A DNA stretch of 64,000 bases from Dyadobacter jiangsuensis (GTDB taxonomy: Bacteria; Bacteroidota; Bacteroidia; Cytophagales; Spirosomataceae), in assembly GCF_003014695.1 (NCBI RefSeq), contig NZ_PYAS01000005.1:1-64000 (forward strand), written 5' to 3'. Of this stretch, positions 40,248-49,144 are shown piece after piece (position 1 is the first letter of the stretch; each line of letters begins with the position of its first letter). The notes beneath the pieces were generated by a model. That model had not been told where the DNA came from, did not search any database, and worked only from the letters and a program-made list of their open reading frames with translations. A program made the position numbers and the translations under genes.

Positions 40248-42593
40248 ATGAACCTGAAAATATTTTTACAGGCGCTATTCCTGTATGTATGCGCGCACGC
40301 GGCTGTCGCGCAGGGCATCGAAGGCAGTGTATTCGACACCCAGACCAAAGAACCCATTCCGGGGGCGACCGTGCAAATCGTTTCCGCCAATCTCGGCACC
40401 ACCACGGATAACAATGGCCATTTTGCATTCAATAATGCGGTTTCCAATGCGGTACTCCGTATTTCCAGCATCGGGTTTTCTGCCAAAGAGGTCCGGATAG
40501 AAGAGGGCAAGCGCATTAAAATCGGACTGGATGCGGCTACTGAAAACCTGCAATCGGTTGTCGTGACGGGTAACCGTGAAGCGACATTACGCACGGAGAG
40601 TCCGATCGCTATCTCCAAACTGACTCCACGGATGATCGATGAGGCCAAACCGACGGCCATGTACGAAATTGTGAACAAAGTACCCGGCGTGATGATGGTG
40701 AACCTCGGCAACGAGCAGCATTCAATGGCGATCCGGCAACCATTTACCACCAATGCCTATTTCCTGTACATGGAAGACGGCGTCCCGATCCGGCCGATGG
40801 GCGTCTTCAACCACAACTCAATCCTGGAATTCAACCAGTTTGCGATCAGCTCGGTGGAAGTGGTAAAAGGCCCTGTTTCCTCTATTTACGGCCCGGAAGC
40901 AGTGGGTGGCGCGATCAACTTTATCACGCAGCGCCCTACCCTCCTGCCAACCGCCAAAATCGGTGTGCAAGCCGACCAGTGGGGCTACAAGCGCATTCAA
41001 TATGGTGCAGGCGGCATGATCGGGAAGTTCGGCGTTTACGTGGGCGGGTTCGTTGCCAACCAGCGCGACGCCTGGATGAAAAGCAGCGATTACGACAAGA
41101 ACGCGATCAACGCACGGTTAGAATACCATTTCACGCCGTCGACGCGGCTGATTTACACATTGGCTTACAGCAAATATGATTCGCAAACGAGCGGCAGTGT
41201 GGACAGCCTTGCATTTTACTCGCGGCAGTATGTGAGTACCACCGATTTTACCTACCGCAAAGTAAGCTCGCTGCGAAGTCGGCTTACCCTTGAAAAAGAC
41301 TGGAAAAATGGCTCGCAGACATTCCTAACCGCATTTGCCAGGAAAAATGAACACGGCCAGAACCCGAATTACGGCATTCGCTGGACGTCAGGGCAAACAA
41401 CTGCAAAAGGCGAAATCAATTCAAGCGATTTCAAAAGTCTTGGCGTACTCGCCCAGCACAGCCAGCGGTTCAGCTTCCTTAATTCCAAACTGATCACCGG
41501 CGCCGTGTTTGATTTCTCGCCATCCAACTACTGGTCCTACCAGATCGATCTGGCGGCCCAGTTACGTGCAGACGGCAAATCGGTCGAGAAATACACGATC
41601 GTAAAAGAGCGGCCCGATATCAAAAACGCGGATTACGACGCGGATATCAAGAATACGGCGGCTTACACGCAATATGATTTCGAACTGCTGCCAAAGCTCC
41701 GCGTGTCGGCGGGCTTGCGTTACGACCGGATGTCGTTTACCTACACCAATTTTCTCGATAACACCTCGGGCAACAAATCATACAGCAAGGTTACCCCGAA
41801 AATCGGCGCTACTTATGATTTGGGTAAAGGGAAAGGGATTTATGCCAACTATTCGAGAGGCTTCTCTCCTCCGGGGCTCACGTCGGTTTTCCGCAAACGC
41901 ACCGTACCGGCAGAAAACGGCGACCTGTTCTACTACAATCTGAAACCAGCCGAATTCAACAACGCGGAAATCGGTGGTTGGGCGTCCGTGCTTGACAATA
42001 AGGTTTATATCGACCTGGCATTTTATCAAATGAATGGCCGCAACGAACTGCTGAATGTGCGGCTACCGGATAATTCCTACGATTATCAATCTGCCGGCAA
42101 AACCTTGCACCGCGGCGCGGAATTCGGCGTGACCTACAAACCGACGAAGGAGTTTTTCTTCCGATTCGGAGGTACTACGGCCATTCACCGCTATGAAGAG
42201 TTCATCCTGAGCAGCCGCGAGTCTGATGCGGTGAAGAATGTCAATGGCAAGGATATGCCTTCGTCGCCTCGCTGGCTTTGGAACACGGAGTTTAGTTATT
42301 ATCCCAAGTGGTTCAAAAACTTCCGGTCGTCGGTGGAATGGCAGCATGTGGCTTCCTACTATCAGAACCAGATCAATTCGGTCAAATACGAAGGTTATGA
42401 CATCTTGAACATGAGATTCGGCTACAACTGGAAGGGCGTCGAGCTGTTCACCAACGTCCTCAACCTTACCGACGTGCTTTACGCCACCAATGCGACCCGG
42501 GGCAATAACGCCACCGACCGCACGACCTACAATGCTGCGGCACCGCGGACATTCGTTTTCGGCGTGCAATACACTTTCACCGGCAAAAAATAA
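40248..42593 (+). CDS. TonB-dependent receptor of the copper-type operon
   Basis: A 781-residue outer-membrane importer: signal peptide ('LYVCAHAAVAQ'), an N-terminal CarboxypepD_reg-like domain ('IEGSVFDTQTKEPIPGATV', 'GTTTDNNGHFAFN', about 23-105), a TonB-box-like 'SVVVTGNRE', plug domain ('VNKVPGVMMV', 'VEVVKGPVSSIYGPEAVGGA') and a 22-strand barrel ending 'PRTFVFGVQYTF'. No lipoprotein of the SusD type accompanies it, so the substrate is probably small (metal or metal chelate) and not a glycan. It follows small protein B by 44 nt and precedes the PepSY gene by 6 nt. Confidence 0.92.
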   Translation: MNLKIFLQALFLYVCAHAAVAQGIEGSVFDTQTKEPIPGATVQIVSANLGTTTDNNGHFAFNNAVSNAVLRISSIGFSAKEVRIEEGKRIKIGLDAATENLQSVVVTGNREATLRTESPIAISKLTPRMIDEAKPTAMYEIVNKVPGVMMVNLGNEQHSMAIRQPFTTNAYFLYMEDGVPIRPMGVFNHNSILEFNQFAISSVEVVKGPVSSIYGPEAVGGAINFITQRPTLLPTAKIGVQADQWGYKRIQYGAGGMIGKFGVYVGGFVANQRDAWMKSSDYDKNAINARLEYHFTPSTRLIYTLAYSKYDSQTSGSVDSLAFYSRQYVSTTDFTYRKVSSLRSRLTLEKDWKNGSQTFLTAFARKNEHGQNPNYGIRWTSGQTTAKGEINSSDFKSLGVLAQHSQRFSFLNSKLITGAVFDFSPSNYWSYQIDLAAQLRADGKSVEKYTIVKERPDIKNADYDADIKNTAAYTQYDFELLPKLRVSAGLRYDRMSFTYTNFLDNTSGNKSYSKVTPKIGATYDLGKGKGIYANYSRGFSPPGLTSVFRKRTVPAENGDLFYYNLKPAEFNNAEIGGWASVLDNKVYIDLAFYQMNGRNELLNVRLPDNSYDYQSAGKTLHRGAEFGVTYKPTKEFFFRFGGTTAIHRYEEFILSSRESDAVKNVNGKDMPSSPRWLWNTEFSYYPKWFKNFRSSVEWQHVASYYQNQINSVKYEGYDILNMRFGYNWKGVELFTNVLNLTDVLYATNATRGNNATDRTTYNAAAPRTFVFGVQYTFTGKK

Positions 42594-42599
42594 CAGATT

Positions 42600-44135
42600 A
42601 TGATCGAGGAAATTGCCATACAACCCAGGGAGTCATTCAAGGCAAAGGCCGAAAAGACCATCCGCAGAAACATTTATCGCTGGCACCGCATATTAGGGCT
42701 GCTGGCACTTGTTCCTACCATTTTCTGGACGGCCTCGGGTGTGATGCACCCGTTCATGTCGCACTGGTTCAAGACGACCATTGCGCACGAATTTTACAAG
42801 GCAGAGCCCGTGGCCCCAGCCGACGTAACGTTACAGCTCGGGCCGGTTTTAACGCAAAACAAAATCACGGAATTCAAAAACTTCCGGCTGATCAAGTTTC
42901 AGGGAAATGCGTGGTACCAGGTTAAGGGCGTCGACGATAAATTAAGGTATTTCAATACTGCCTCCGGAGCCGAATTGCCCGACGGTGACCGGAAATATGC
43001 CGAACACATGGCTCGCTATATGCTCGGTGAACCGAAATCGAAGATCATTTCCAGCACGCTGCTGACCGAATTCACCGATCAGTACAAATACGTGAACCGG
43101 TTTTTACCCGTGTGGAAAATCAGCTTCGACGACGACCGGAAAATGGATATCTATGTCGAAACCGGTCAGAGCCGCTTCGCTACCTTTAACGACAGCGGGC
43201 GGAAGGCGTTCATCTGGATATTCGGCACATTCCATAACTGGGGTTTTATGGATATGATCACCAACAATACGATCCGCATTGCGGTAATGGTGACCTTTCT
43301 GAGCCTCATTATCCTTTCGGCAGTCGCAGGCGTGGTGGTTTATGGGTTAATGTGGAAAAAATTCAAAACCGGTCGTTCGGGCAACCAGCGGGGCATTTTG
43401 CGCAAATACCATCGTTCGATCGGCATCTGGTGCAGCCTTTTCACATTCACGTTCGCATTCTCGGGCGCCTACCACGCCGTTCAGAAGCTCGACCCCGACC
43501 AGCGGCAGAAATATGTTTACGACCCGGTGATCAAAACGGAAGAAATAGCCCAGGCGTCTATCGTCGACCTCAAAGGCGTTACCAATATCGGGCTGATCAA
43601 ATGGGGAGAGAACATTTTCTGGCAAACCGTTCGGAAAGATTGGGAAACCGACAAAACAGTGGTGGACTATACCGACATCCGCGACGGCAAAAAACTCGAA
43701 GGCGGTAACATCCGTTTTGCCAAATACCTCGCGCGCAAGTTCGCCGCGCAGGAGGAGCGCAACGCCGAAAGCTGCTGCGACCTGATGGAAGCGCAAATTT
43801 CCTCTCCAATTTCGGACGCGGAAGTCGAAAAAGCATCTATGGTAACCAGTTTCGCCGGTGAATATGGTTTCGTAAACAAACGGCTGCCCGTGGTGAAACT
43901 GGCCTACGACACGCCCGACCACACGACCTATTACATCGAAACGACTACCAGCCGCCTTTCAACGAAAGTGGAAGATCGCAACCGGCGCGAAGGTTTCAGC
44001 TTCGCATTCCTGCACAAATACAGCGGCCTGGATTTTCTGGGTAAGAATGCGCGGGATGGTGTGATGACGGCTGCCGCTGCAAGCGTTTTGATCGTAAGTG
44101 TGCTGGGGTTACTGGTGTTTTTGAAGATTAAATAG
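42600..44135 (+). CDS. PepSY-domain membrane protein (putative metal reductase)
   Basis: A 511-residue inner-membrane protein with four to five helices. The first, 'YRWHRILGLLALVPTIFWTA' (about 26-45), and a second copy of the pattern, 'RKYHRSIGIWCSLFTFTFAF' (about 264-283), carry the paired His residues of PepSY_TM proteins, which are thought to hold haem and reduce imported metal-siderophores. PepSY-like periplasmic segments lie between ('LPVWKISFDDDRKMDIYVET', 'LPVVKLAYDTPDHTTYYIET'). As the last gene behind a TonB receptor it would fit as the reductase of an imported metal complex; the metal is inferred from MbnP/MbnH. Confidence 0.88.
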   Translation: MIEEIAIQPRESFKAKAEKTIRRNIYRWHRILGLLALVPTIFWTASGVMHPFMSHWFKTTIAHEFYKAEPVAPADVTLQLGPVLTQNKITEFKNFRLIKFQGNAWYQVKGVDDKLRYFNTASGAELPDGDRKYAEHMARYMLGEPKSKIISSTLLTEFTDQYKYVNRFLPVWKISFDDDRKMDIYVETGQSRFATFNDSGRKAFIWIFGTFHNWGFMDMITNNTIRIAVMVTFLSLIILSAVAGVVVYGLMWKKFKTGRSGNQRGILRKYHRSIGIWCSLFTFTFAFSGAYHAVQKLDPDQRQKYVYDPVIKTEEIAQASIVDLKGVTNIGLIKWGENIFWQTVRKDWETDKTVVDYTDIRDGKKLEGGNIRFAKYLARKFAAQEERNAESCCDLMEAQISSPISDAEVEKASMVTSFAGEYGFVNKRLPVVKLAYDTPDHTTYYIETTTSRLSTKVEDRNRREGFSFAFLHKYSGLDFLGKNARDGVMTAAAASVLIVSVLGLLVFLKIK

Positions 44136-44161
44136 CGTTTATCACAAACAGGTGTTTTCAT

Positions 44162-44192
44162 AGAAGGTCGGGATTTCAGTTCCCGGCCTTCT
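44162..44192. terminator. Bidirectional terminator between the PepSY gene and the esterase gene
   Basis: 12-bp stem (44162-44173 with 44181-44192, one G-U pair) with TTTT following on the plus strand; convergent genes on both sides. Confidence 0.8.
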
Positions 44193-44193
44193 T

Positions 44194-45963
44194 TTAATGT
44201 CCTTTCAAAATCTTTTTCGCCATAAACGTTTCGTTCACTTTGAGGCGAACGTAATGCACTCCATCGTTGAAGACATCGAAATTACTAACAGGATATTTCC
44301 AGAGACCTTTCGCATGCGGATTTTCGACTATTTTCCGCACGACACTGCCGTTGCTATCCAATATTTCAAGTCTTACATGGCTGTTATCCTCCGCTATTGC
44401 AAATTCGATCGTCACGTCCCCGACAGCCGGATTTGGGTAGATTTTCCATTCAAAATCAGCGATAGCATCTTTTTCAACTATTCCTGTTTCGCTGCCCTCA
44501 CGCTGAGAACTGAACTGCCCGATATTCACCCGTTGCGATGCATGCCAATTGCCATTCGCATCTTTGATGAAACATCTGATACCGGTATAAAACTGGTCTG
44601 TGGTAAAGACATTTGTCGTCGCACCGGCGATCGCGCCGTTGATGTCATTACCCCAGCGATACTCGGTATAACCAGCCGGAGCCGTGAGCGAACGGAGGTT
44701 GCCATTTTTTAAATAGGTAAGCGAAGGCACGAAACCGTGCTCGATTTTAACGCCATTGTTACCGATTTGGTTGAACCATTTATTGCCGAGCCAGGTGAGC
44801 GACGAATTGTAAGATTCTTCGAAATGGGTGCCGTCTTTACGCCAGATCCCCTGGGTCACAACCGCACCGTCGTAGTCTGAATCCGGCCCCACTACACCGG
44901 AACCTGCATTTACAGCCGACGTCTGACCAGCGCGAATAGTCGGGTTAGGGCCCTGCCAATTTGTTACAGAAACGTTGGATATAAACCACGTTAAATTAGG
45001 ATATGCAAAATCTGCCTTCGACTTATTGATAACCGCCGTCAATTTAGCCGTGTAGTCGGCCGAAGTGGTCACTTTGTATGCCGCGCCCAGATTGGGATCC
45101 GATTCCGCCTCTCCCTGGTGCCACAATATACCGCGTACGCCAAATATCGATCCGTAGTAATTCAGTGCAGATTTCAATGGCGTGTAGGGCTGCCCGATGA
45201 ATGGCCCCTGAAACGTTCCTCCATCACAGAACTGCAGTCCGGTATACCCGTTCGGAGCGGCTAAGCCCTGTGAACCCTGGTACCATTGCGTGATGGTGCT
45301 TCCACCGGAGGCTGCGTTGAAAAAGGCTACCGGCATTCCCCCATTGGCGTCGGAGATCAGTTTTCCAAGCACTCCATAGCACCAGATTGTATTTCCTGTG
45401 GGTGATAAGCTGCCATGCTTGACTATGTCGTTCGCATTGGAGAAGGAGAAAAAACTCCCGAACATTTCCGGTAAATTTTTCGTACAGTTTTTGCTGTCCG
45501 ATGACCCAACAATCCACTCGGGGTAATTAGTAGTAGGCGGCAAATTCCAGGTCTTGTCATTCATACCTTGTCCATTGGATTGCCCGGCGATAATAAATAC
45601 ATCTCCAATGCCGAATCGCGAACTCGCGTAGACAATCCCATTGTATATTATCTCGCATAGATACCACCCTTTGGACATCATTGTCGTGCCAAAGAACATT
45701 CCATTCGATGTCAGTGGTAGCGTGGTAGTAGGTCCGGCTGCTCCTGCGACGCCAGAAGCACTCAACGGGCGAAAGCGATAACCCACGGTTGCCAACAAGC
45801 TTGACGAAACGACCTGTCCGGCAACTGTGACACTGGCCGTATTTGCGGCATTTCGCTGTATGACGCTTTTTTCAATAGGGTAAGAAAGGAAAACGAATTG
45901 CCCGAATGAACTATTTCCCACCAACCCACATAGCAGAATTATAAAGATATTTTTTGCTTTCAT
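44194..45963 (-). CDS. Secreted sialate O-acetylesterase-like (SASA) enzyme with T9SS tail
   Basis: A 589-residue exported protein (signal peptide ending 'SSFGQ'). The SASA (PF03629) SGNH core is visible: 'FIIAGQSNGQGMND' (Ser in about 127, nucleophile), 'FFNAASGGSTITQW', 'GILWHQGEAESD' (about 281-292) and 'DGTHFEE' (catalytic Asp/His). The last 80 residues, 'FEWKIYPNPAVGDVTIEF...VRLKVNETFMAKKILKGH', are a type IX secretion sorting domain, so the enzyme is exported across the outer membrane and probably fixed to the surface. It likely removes O-acetyl groups from sialic acids or plant xylan; the sequence does not decide. It lies 32 nt downstream of the SGNH-like lipoprotein gene. Confidence 0.85.
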   Translation of the reverse strand: MKAKNIFIILLCGLVGNSSFGQFVFLSYPIEKSVIQRNAANTASVTVAGQVVSSSLLATVGYRFRPLSASGVAGAAGPTTTLPLTSNGMFFGTTMMSKGWYLCEIIYNGIVYASSRFGIGDVFIIAGQSNGQGMNDKTWNLPPTTNYPEWIVGSSDSKNCTKNLPEMFGSFFSFSNANDIVKHGSLSPTGNTIWCYGVLGKLISDANGGMPVAFFNAASGGSTITQWYQGSQGLAAPNGYTGLQFCDGGTFQGPFIGQPYTPLKSALNYYGSIFGVRGILWHQGEAESDPNLGAAYKVTTSADYTAKLTAVINKSKADFAYPNLTWFISNVSVTNWQGPNPTIRAGQTSAVNAGSGVVGPDSDYDGAVVTQGIWRKDGTHFEESYNSSLTWLGNKWFNQIGNNGVKIEHGFVPSLTYLKNGNLRSLTAPAGYTEYRWGNDINGAIAGATTNVFTTDQFYTGIRCFIKDANGNWHASQRVNIGQFSSQREGSETGIVEKDAIADFEWKIYPNPAVGDVTIEFAIAEDNSHVRLEILDSNGSVVRKIVENPHAKGLWKYPVSNFDVFNDGVHYVRLKVNETFMAKKILKGH

Positions 45964-45995
45964 AATTCATTACATAATTAAATGTATGGATAGGC

Positions 45996-47372
45996 TCAAT
46001 TCTTAAAACCAATGGTTTTCACAAAATCCTTAATGCTAATCAGCGGAATGCGTGTGTGATATTTTTCGTTGATCGCCTTGATCGTTTCGTTCGCAATAAT
46101 GGCCTGTCCAAGAGCCGTAGGGTAAATGCCATCAGCTGAAAAGAAGTTACCCTTCATAGTGCCGTCGATGGGAACGCCGTCGTCTGATACATATGATCCG
46201 GTATGGATTTTCTCATAAACTTCGTACAGATCCACGACGGCTAGATTATGCTTTTCGGCATACTCCTTAATTTTCGGGTTGTACATAGTTTCTGGATCGG
46301 AGAAAAGCGCTTCCTCAGCGTCGATCACAGATAGCGGATCGAGTTTGGAAGTAAACTTGCTTCCGGGTTCGTGTTTTTCGAAGATGCGGCTGACGAATGG
46401 CGAGGGGACCAAATAAGAAGCATCTGAATTTGTACTTGCACCGATTAATTCACTGACTTTATACCAATTCATGTAAGGCAGCGTCCGGTAATGAGGGACG
46501 GTGAAAATTACTCCCCGCTGACCTTTACCAAGAATGGCATTTAATGTATAGTCAGTTATTGTTCCACTCAGGTATATGGATCCATTGAAATTCAGTGTGT
46601 AATGATTGATATGAGAATTTTCCTGAAGACCCTGTATCCATCTATCAAAAAAATCATCAAGCAGAACAAAGTTATATGGCCTCTTCTCCAAAATTTCGCT
46701 CAAAACGTTATACTGAGGAGTCGCTTTCAAAGTTGAAAGACGGGACACGTAGGGTTGTGTCATACATTTCTCGCAATAGGGATAGGAGAGCCATGTCGAA
46801 GCGCCCCAGGGCGTTGCAAAATTCGAAGCATTCCCTTCATACCTCGGCAACACTGGCGGCGCTCCACCCGTCACGGGCGCACGGTTATTGATAACCTTCT
46901 TCCACTTAGGATATTTTGCTAACGGGTTATCGTATAGGTAATAGCCCGTTCCATTGAAATCCTGCTCGCTGAAAAGCGGCATTTCAAAATCCGTCAAGCC
47001 CATTTGGTGGGCAACCAGGTTTGGATAGGCAAATTGCTGACTCTCCCGGTAAAGGCCGCCATTGCAAACGCCCGCGGTAAGTCCGCCGCCGACGGCGATC
47101 ATTCGCAATGTGGCATCGGAGCCTTTCAGGTTGCTCAAATCAACATGGCCGACTTGCTGTGCATTCCATTTGTTAAAATTCAGGGATGGTTGAACTTCTA
47201 CCTGGCCGGTTTGCATGCTGGTAAATTTCGCGATCGGGTGCAGGCTGGGAAGCAATTCTGTACTATCGATGGCATCGACCACATTGTCGTTGGTAGTATC
47301 CGGCTGCGCTTCCTGCGAACAGGCGAAAAGGCTCGATGTGAGTGCAAACAGTAATGCAGACAGTTTTTTCAT
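45996..47372 (-). CDS. SGNH/GDSL-like lipoprotein with a replaced nucleophile
   Basis: A 458-residue lipoprotein (lipobox 'SLFAC', Cys18). It follows the layout of a Bacteroidota SGNH lipoprotein family: block I 'IAVGGGLTAGVCNGGLYRES' (92-111) and a late 'FSADGIYPTALGQAIIANE' block (DGxxP, about 421-439). In block I the family has N/D-S-L-T-A-G with a nucleophilic Ser; here the residue is Gly ('GGGLTAG'), and the DGxHP His is Tyr. Both changes together suggest that it is not an active esterase but a binding protein. It is the first gene of a two-gene minus-strand unit with the T9SS esterase. Confidence 0.75.
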   Translation of the reverse strand: MKKLSALLFALTSSLFACSQEAQPDTTNDNVVDAIDSTELLPSLHPIAKFTSMQTGQVEVQPSLNFNKWNAQQVGHVDLSNLKGSDATLRMIAVGGGLTAGVCNGGLYRESQQFAYPNLVAHQMGLTDFEMPLFSEQDFNGTGYYLYDNPLAKYPKWKKVINNRAPVTGGAPPVLPRYEGNASNFATPWGASTWLSYPYCEKCMTQPYVSRLSTLKATPQYNVLSEILEKRPYNFVLLDDFFDRWIQGLQENSHINHYTLNFNGSIYLSGTITDYTLNAILGKGQRGVIFTVPHYRTLPYMNWYKVSELIGASTNSDASYLVPSPFVSRIFEKHEPGSKFTSKLDPLSVIDAEEALFSDPETMYNPKIKEYAEKHNLAVVDLYEVYEKIHTGSYVSDDGVPIDGTMKGNFFSADGIYPTALGQAIIANETIKAINEKYHTRIPLISIKDFVKTIGFKN

Positions 47373-47651
47373 AGCACTTGAATTTTAAATTGATACAACT
47401 GAAAGCCTGGCTGACCAGCCCGGTCTCATTCAATTAATTCAAGTTTAGGCTACAATTAGCTTGTAACTTCAATCCGCTCTCCTAATGACCGGGATGGATA
47501 CCCGAACGGTAATTTTACCGCATTCACGGCCCCGCATTAACTAACCACCATTCACGAACTCGGCTATTAAACCTTCATTAAAACCAAGGATTTTTGCGAT
47601 TCGCGTTGTTTCTTTGCAGGAAATTCAGTCGCAGTCAATACAATAACATAT

Positions 47652-47981
47652 ATGCAAAGCGGAGAAAAGAATGCACAGCCCTGGTTGGGTAAAATGCAGG
47701 AAAAATGGGGATTGGAAACAACCAGGCAGGTTTTGTTGGTACTCGCAGTGTTCAGTTTGTCGGGTTCTTCGGTAGTATGGCTCCGGAAAGGACTCTTCTA
47801 TCTGCTCGGATATGACGACGCCACGCCGATGTGGCTCAAAACCATTACCTACATTCTGTTCATTTTCCCGACTTACCAGAGCTTGTTGCTGTTGTACGGT
47901 TTTCTCCTAGGCCAGTTCTCGTTTTTCTGGGAAAAAGAGAAGAAAATGTTCCGCTGGATCGCCGCCAAGTTCAAGAAATAA
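47652..47981 (+). CDS. DUF6787-family small membrane protein
   Basis: A 109-residue protein with two membrane helices: about 25-52 ('QVLLVLAVFSLSGSSVVWL' and 'GLFYLLG') and 62-84 ('ITYILFIFPTYQSLLLLYG'), ending in 'GQFSFFWEKEKKMFRWI'. The N-terminal 'LGKMQEKWGLETTRQVLLVL' and the 'FGQF.FF' end match the DUF6787 pattern in Bacteroidota. The function is unknown. It is monocistronic with a clear terminator. Confidence 0.75.
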   Translation: MQSGEKNAQPWLGKMQEKWGLETTRQVLLVLAVFSLSGSSVVWLRKGLFYLLGYDDATPMWLKTITYILFIFPTYQSLLLLYGFLLGQFSFFWEKEKKMFRWIAAKFKK

Positions 47982-48002
47982 GCGCAATACAAAGTATATC
48001 CC

Positions 48003-48046
48003 AAAGGGTGAGCAAATGGTAAACAGCCATAGCTCACCCTTTTTTG
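48003..48046 (+). terminator. Intrinsic terminator after the DUF6787 gene
   Basis: Perfect 11-bp stem (48003-48013 with 48032-48042) with T-run to 48045; the loop can form a further TGG/CCA pair. Confidence 0.85.
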
Positions 48047-48201
48047 ATGCCGCTACTACATCGATAGAACAATTTCTACTCCAAGATTTCGCCGCCCCCA
48101 TTGCTAATGTCCCAAGAATGAATGACTTTGCAACTGAATGCAAATAGCAGTCACAAACGTTTCACACAATTCACATCTTATCAACAAAACCTCTACAAGG
48201 C

Positions 48202-49014
48202 ATGAATTTCGACATTATCAAAGCGCAGATCTGGACGCTGGCAACACTTTATGGCGGCAAAATCCTGCTTGCACTCCTCGCTTTCATCATCGGCCGTTTC
48301 ATTGTAGGCAAAATCAGCTCGATGCTCAGCAATGTGATGGAAAAACGCAAGGTCGACCGTGACGTGCAGCCTTTCCTCAGCTCACTGATCGTTGTTTTGC
48401 TCAACGTAATGCTGCTGCTGAGCATCGCAGGCATTGTGGGCATCGAAACTTCCTCGTTCGTGGCAGTGCTCGGTGCGGCCGGTCTGGCGGTAGGTTTGGC
48501 ATTACAAGGTAGCCTGGCGAATTTCGCGGGTGGGGTGCTCATTCTTATTTTCAAGCCTTACCGCGTGGGTGATCTCATAAATGCACAGGGATTTACCGGA
48601 ACAGTTGAAGGCGTGCAGATTTTTAATACCATCCTGGTAACGCCGGATAATAAGACCATTATCCTCCCGAATGGGGCATTGTCGACGTCACCGATCACCA
48701 ATATTTCCGGGAAAGGCAAGATCCGCGTCGATATGGTGTTCGCTGCCGGAAGCCAGAACGGGGTGGATAAAATCAGGGCCTCGGTTCTGAAGGCGGTTGA
48801 CGCCTGCCCTACCGCATTAAAAGATGTTTCACACGACATTCTGGTTACCAAACTCACCGAAAACGCCATCTTTTTTGATGTGCGCGTGTGGACGCCCAGC
48901 GAAACTTATTGGGATACCTATTATAATGTCCACGAAGGCATTAGTCGCCAATTCGCGATCGACGGTATTCAGGCACCAAAACCGGCTGAACTAAGCGTCG
49001 CAGTGAAGCAATAG
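48202..49014 (+). CDS. Small-conductance mechanosensitive channel (MscS family)
   Basis: A 270-residue inner-membrane protein of standard MscS size. Three helices (about 16-36, 57-79, 86-112); the pore helix 'GAAGLAVGLALQGSLANFAG' (about 92-111) has the Gly/Ala packing and the Gln of MscS. The cytoplasmic domain shows 'IFKPYRVGDLINAQGFTGTV' and 'PNGALSTSPITNIS'. The channel opens on hypo-osmotic shock to release solutes. It is a single gene with a hairpin terminator downstream. Confidence 0.95.
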   Translation: MNFDIIKAQIWTLATLYGGKILLALLAFIIGRFIVGKISSMLSNVMEKRKVDRDVQPFLSSLIVVLLNVMLLLSIAGIVGIETSSFVAVLGAAGLAVGLALQGSLANFAGGVLILIFKPYRVGDLINAQGFTGTVEGVQIFNTILVTPDNKTIILPNGALSTSPITNISGKGKIRVDMVFAAGSQNGVDKIRASVLKAVDACPTALKDVSHDILVTKLTENAIFFDVRVWTPSETYWDTYYNVHEGISRQFAIDGIQAPKPAELSVAVKQ

Positions 49015-49049
49015 CTGGTCCGAAGCGAGAGCTTCGAACCATCAATATT

Positions 49050-49090
49050 GAGGAGTACAGGAGGTAACTTTCCTGTACTCCTCATTTTAT
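49050..49090 (+). terminator. Intrinsic terminator after the MscS gene
   Basis: Perfect 13-bp stem (49050-49062 with 49071-49083) followed by ATTTTAT. A smaller 6-bp hairpin with a GAGA tetraloop lies just before it (49021-49036). Confidence 0.85.
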
Positions 49091-49093
49091 TTA

Positions 49094-49101
49094 TACCTTT
49101 G
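49094..49101 (+). promoter_or_regulatory. Promoter -7 element of ffh
   Basis: TACCTTTG matches TAnnTTTG exactly, 43 bp before the ffh ATG; the expected -33 position falls in the preceding terminator and is not a clear match. Confidence 0.5.
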
Positions 49102-49144
49102 TGTTTTATTTCAAATTCAGGTTCAGATTCATAGATATTATTCC

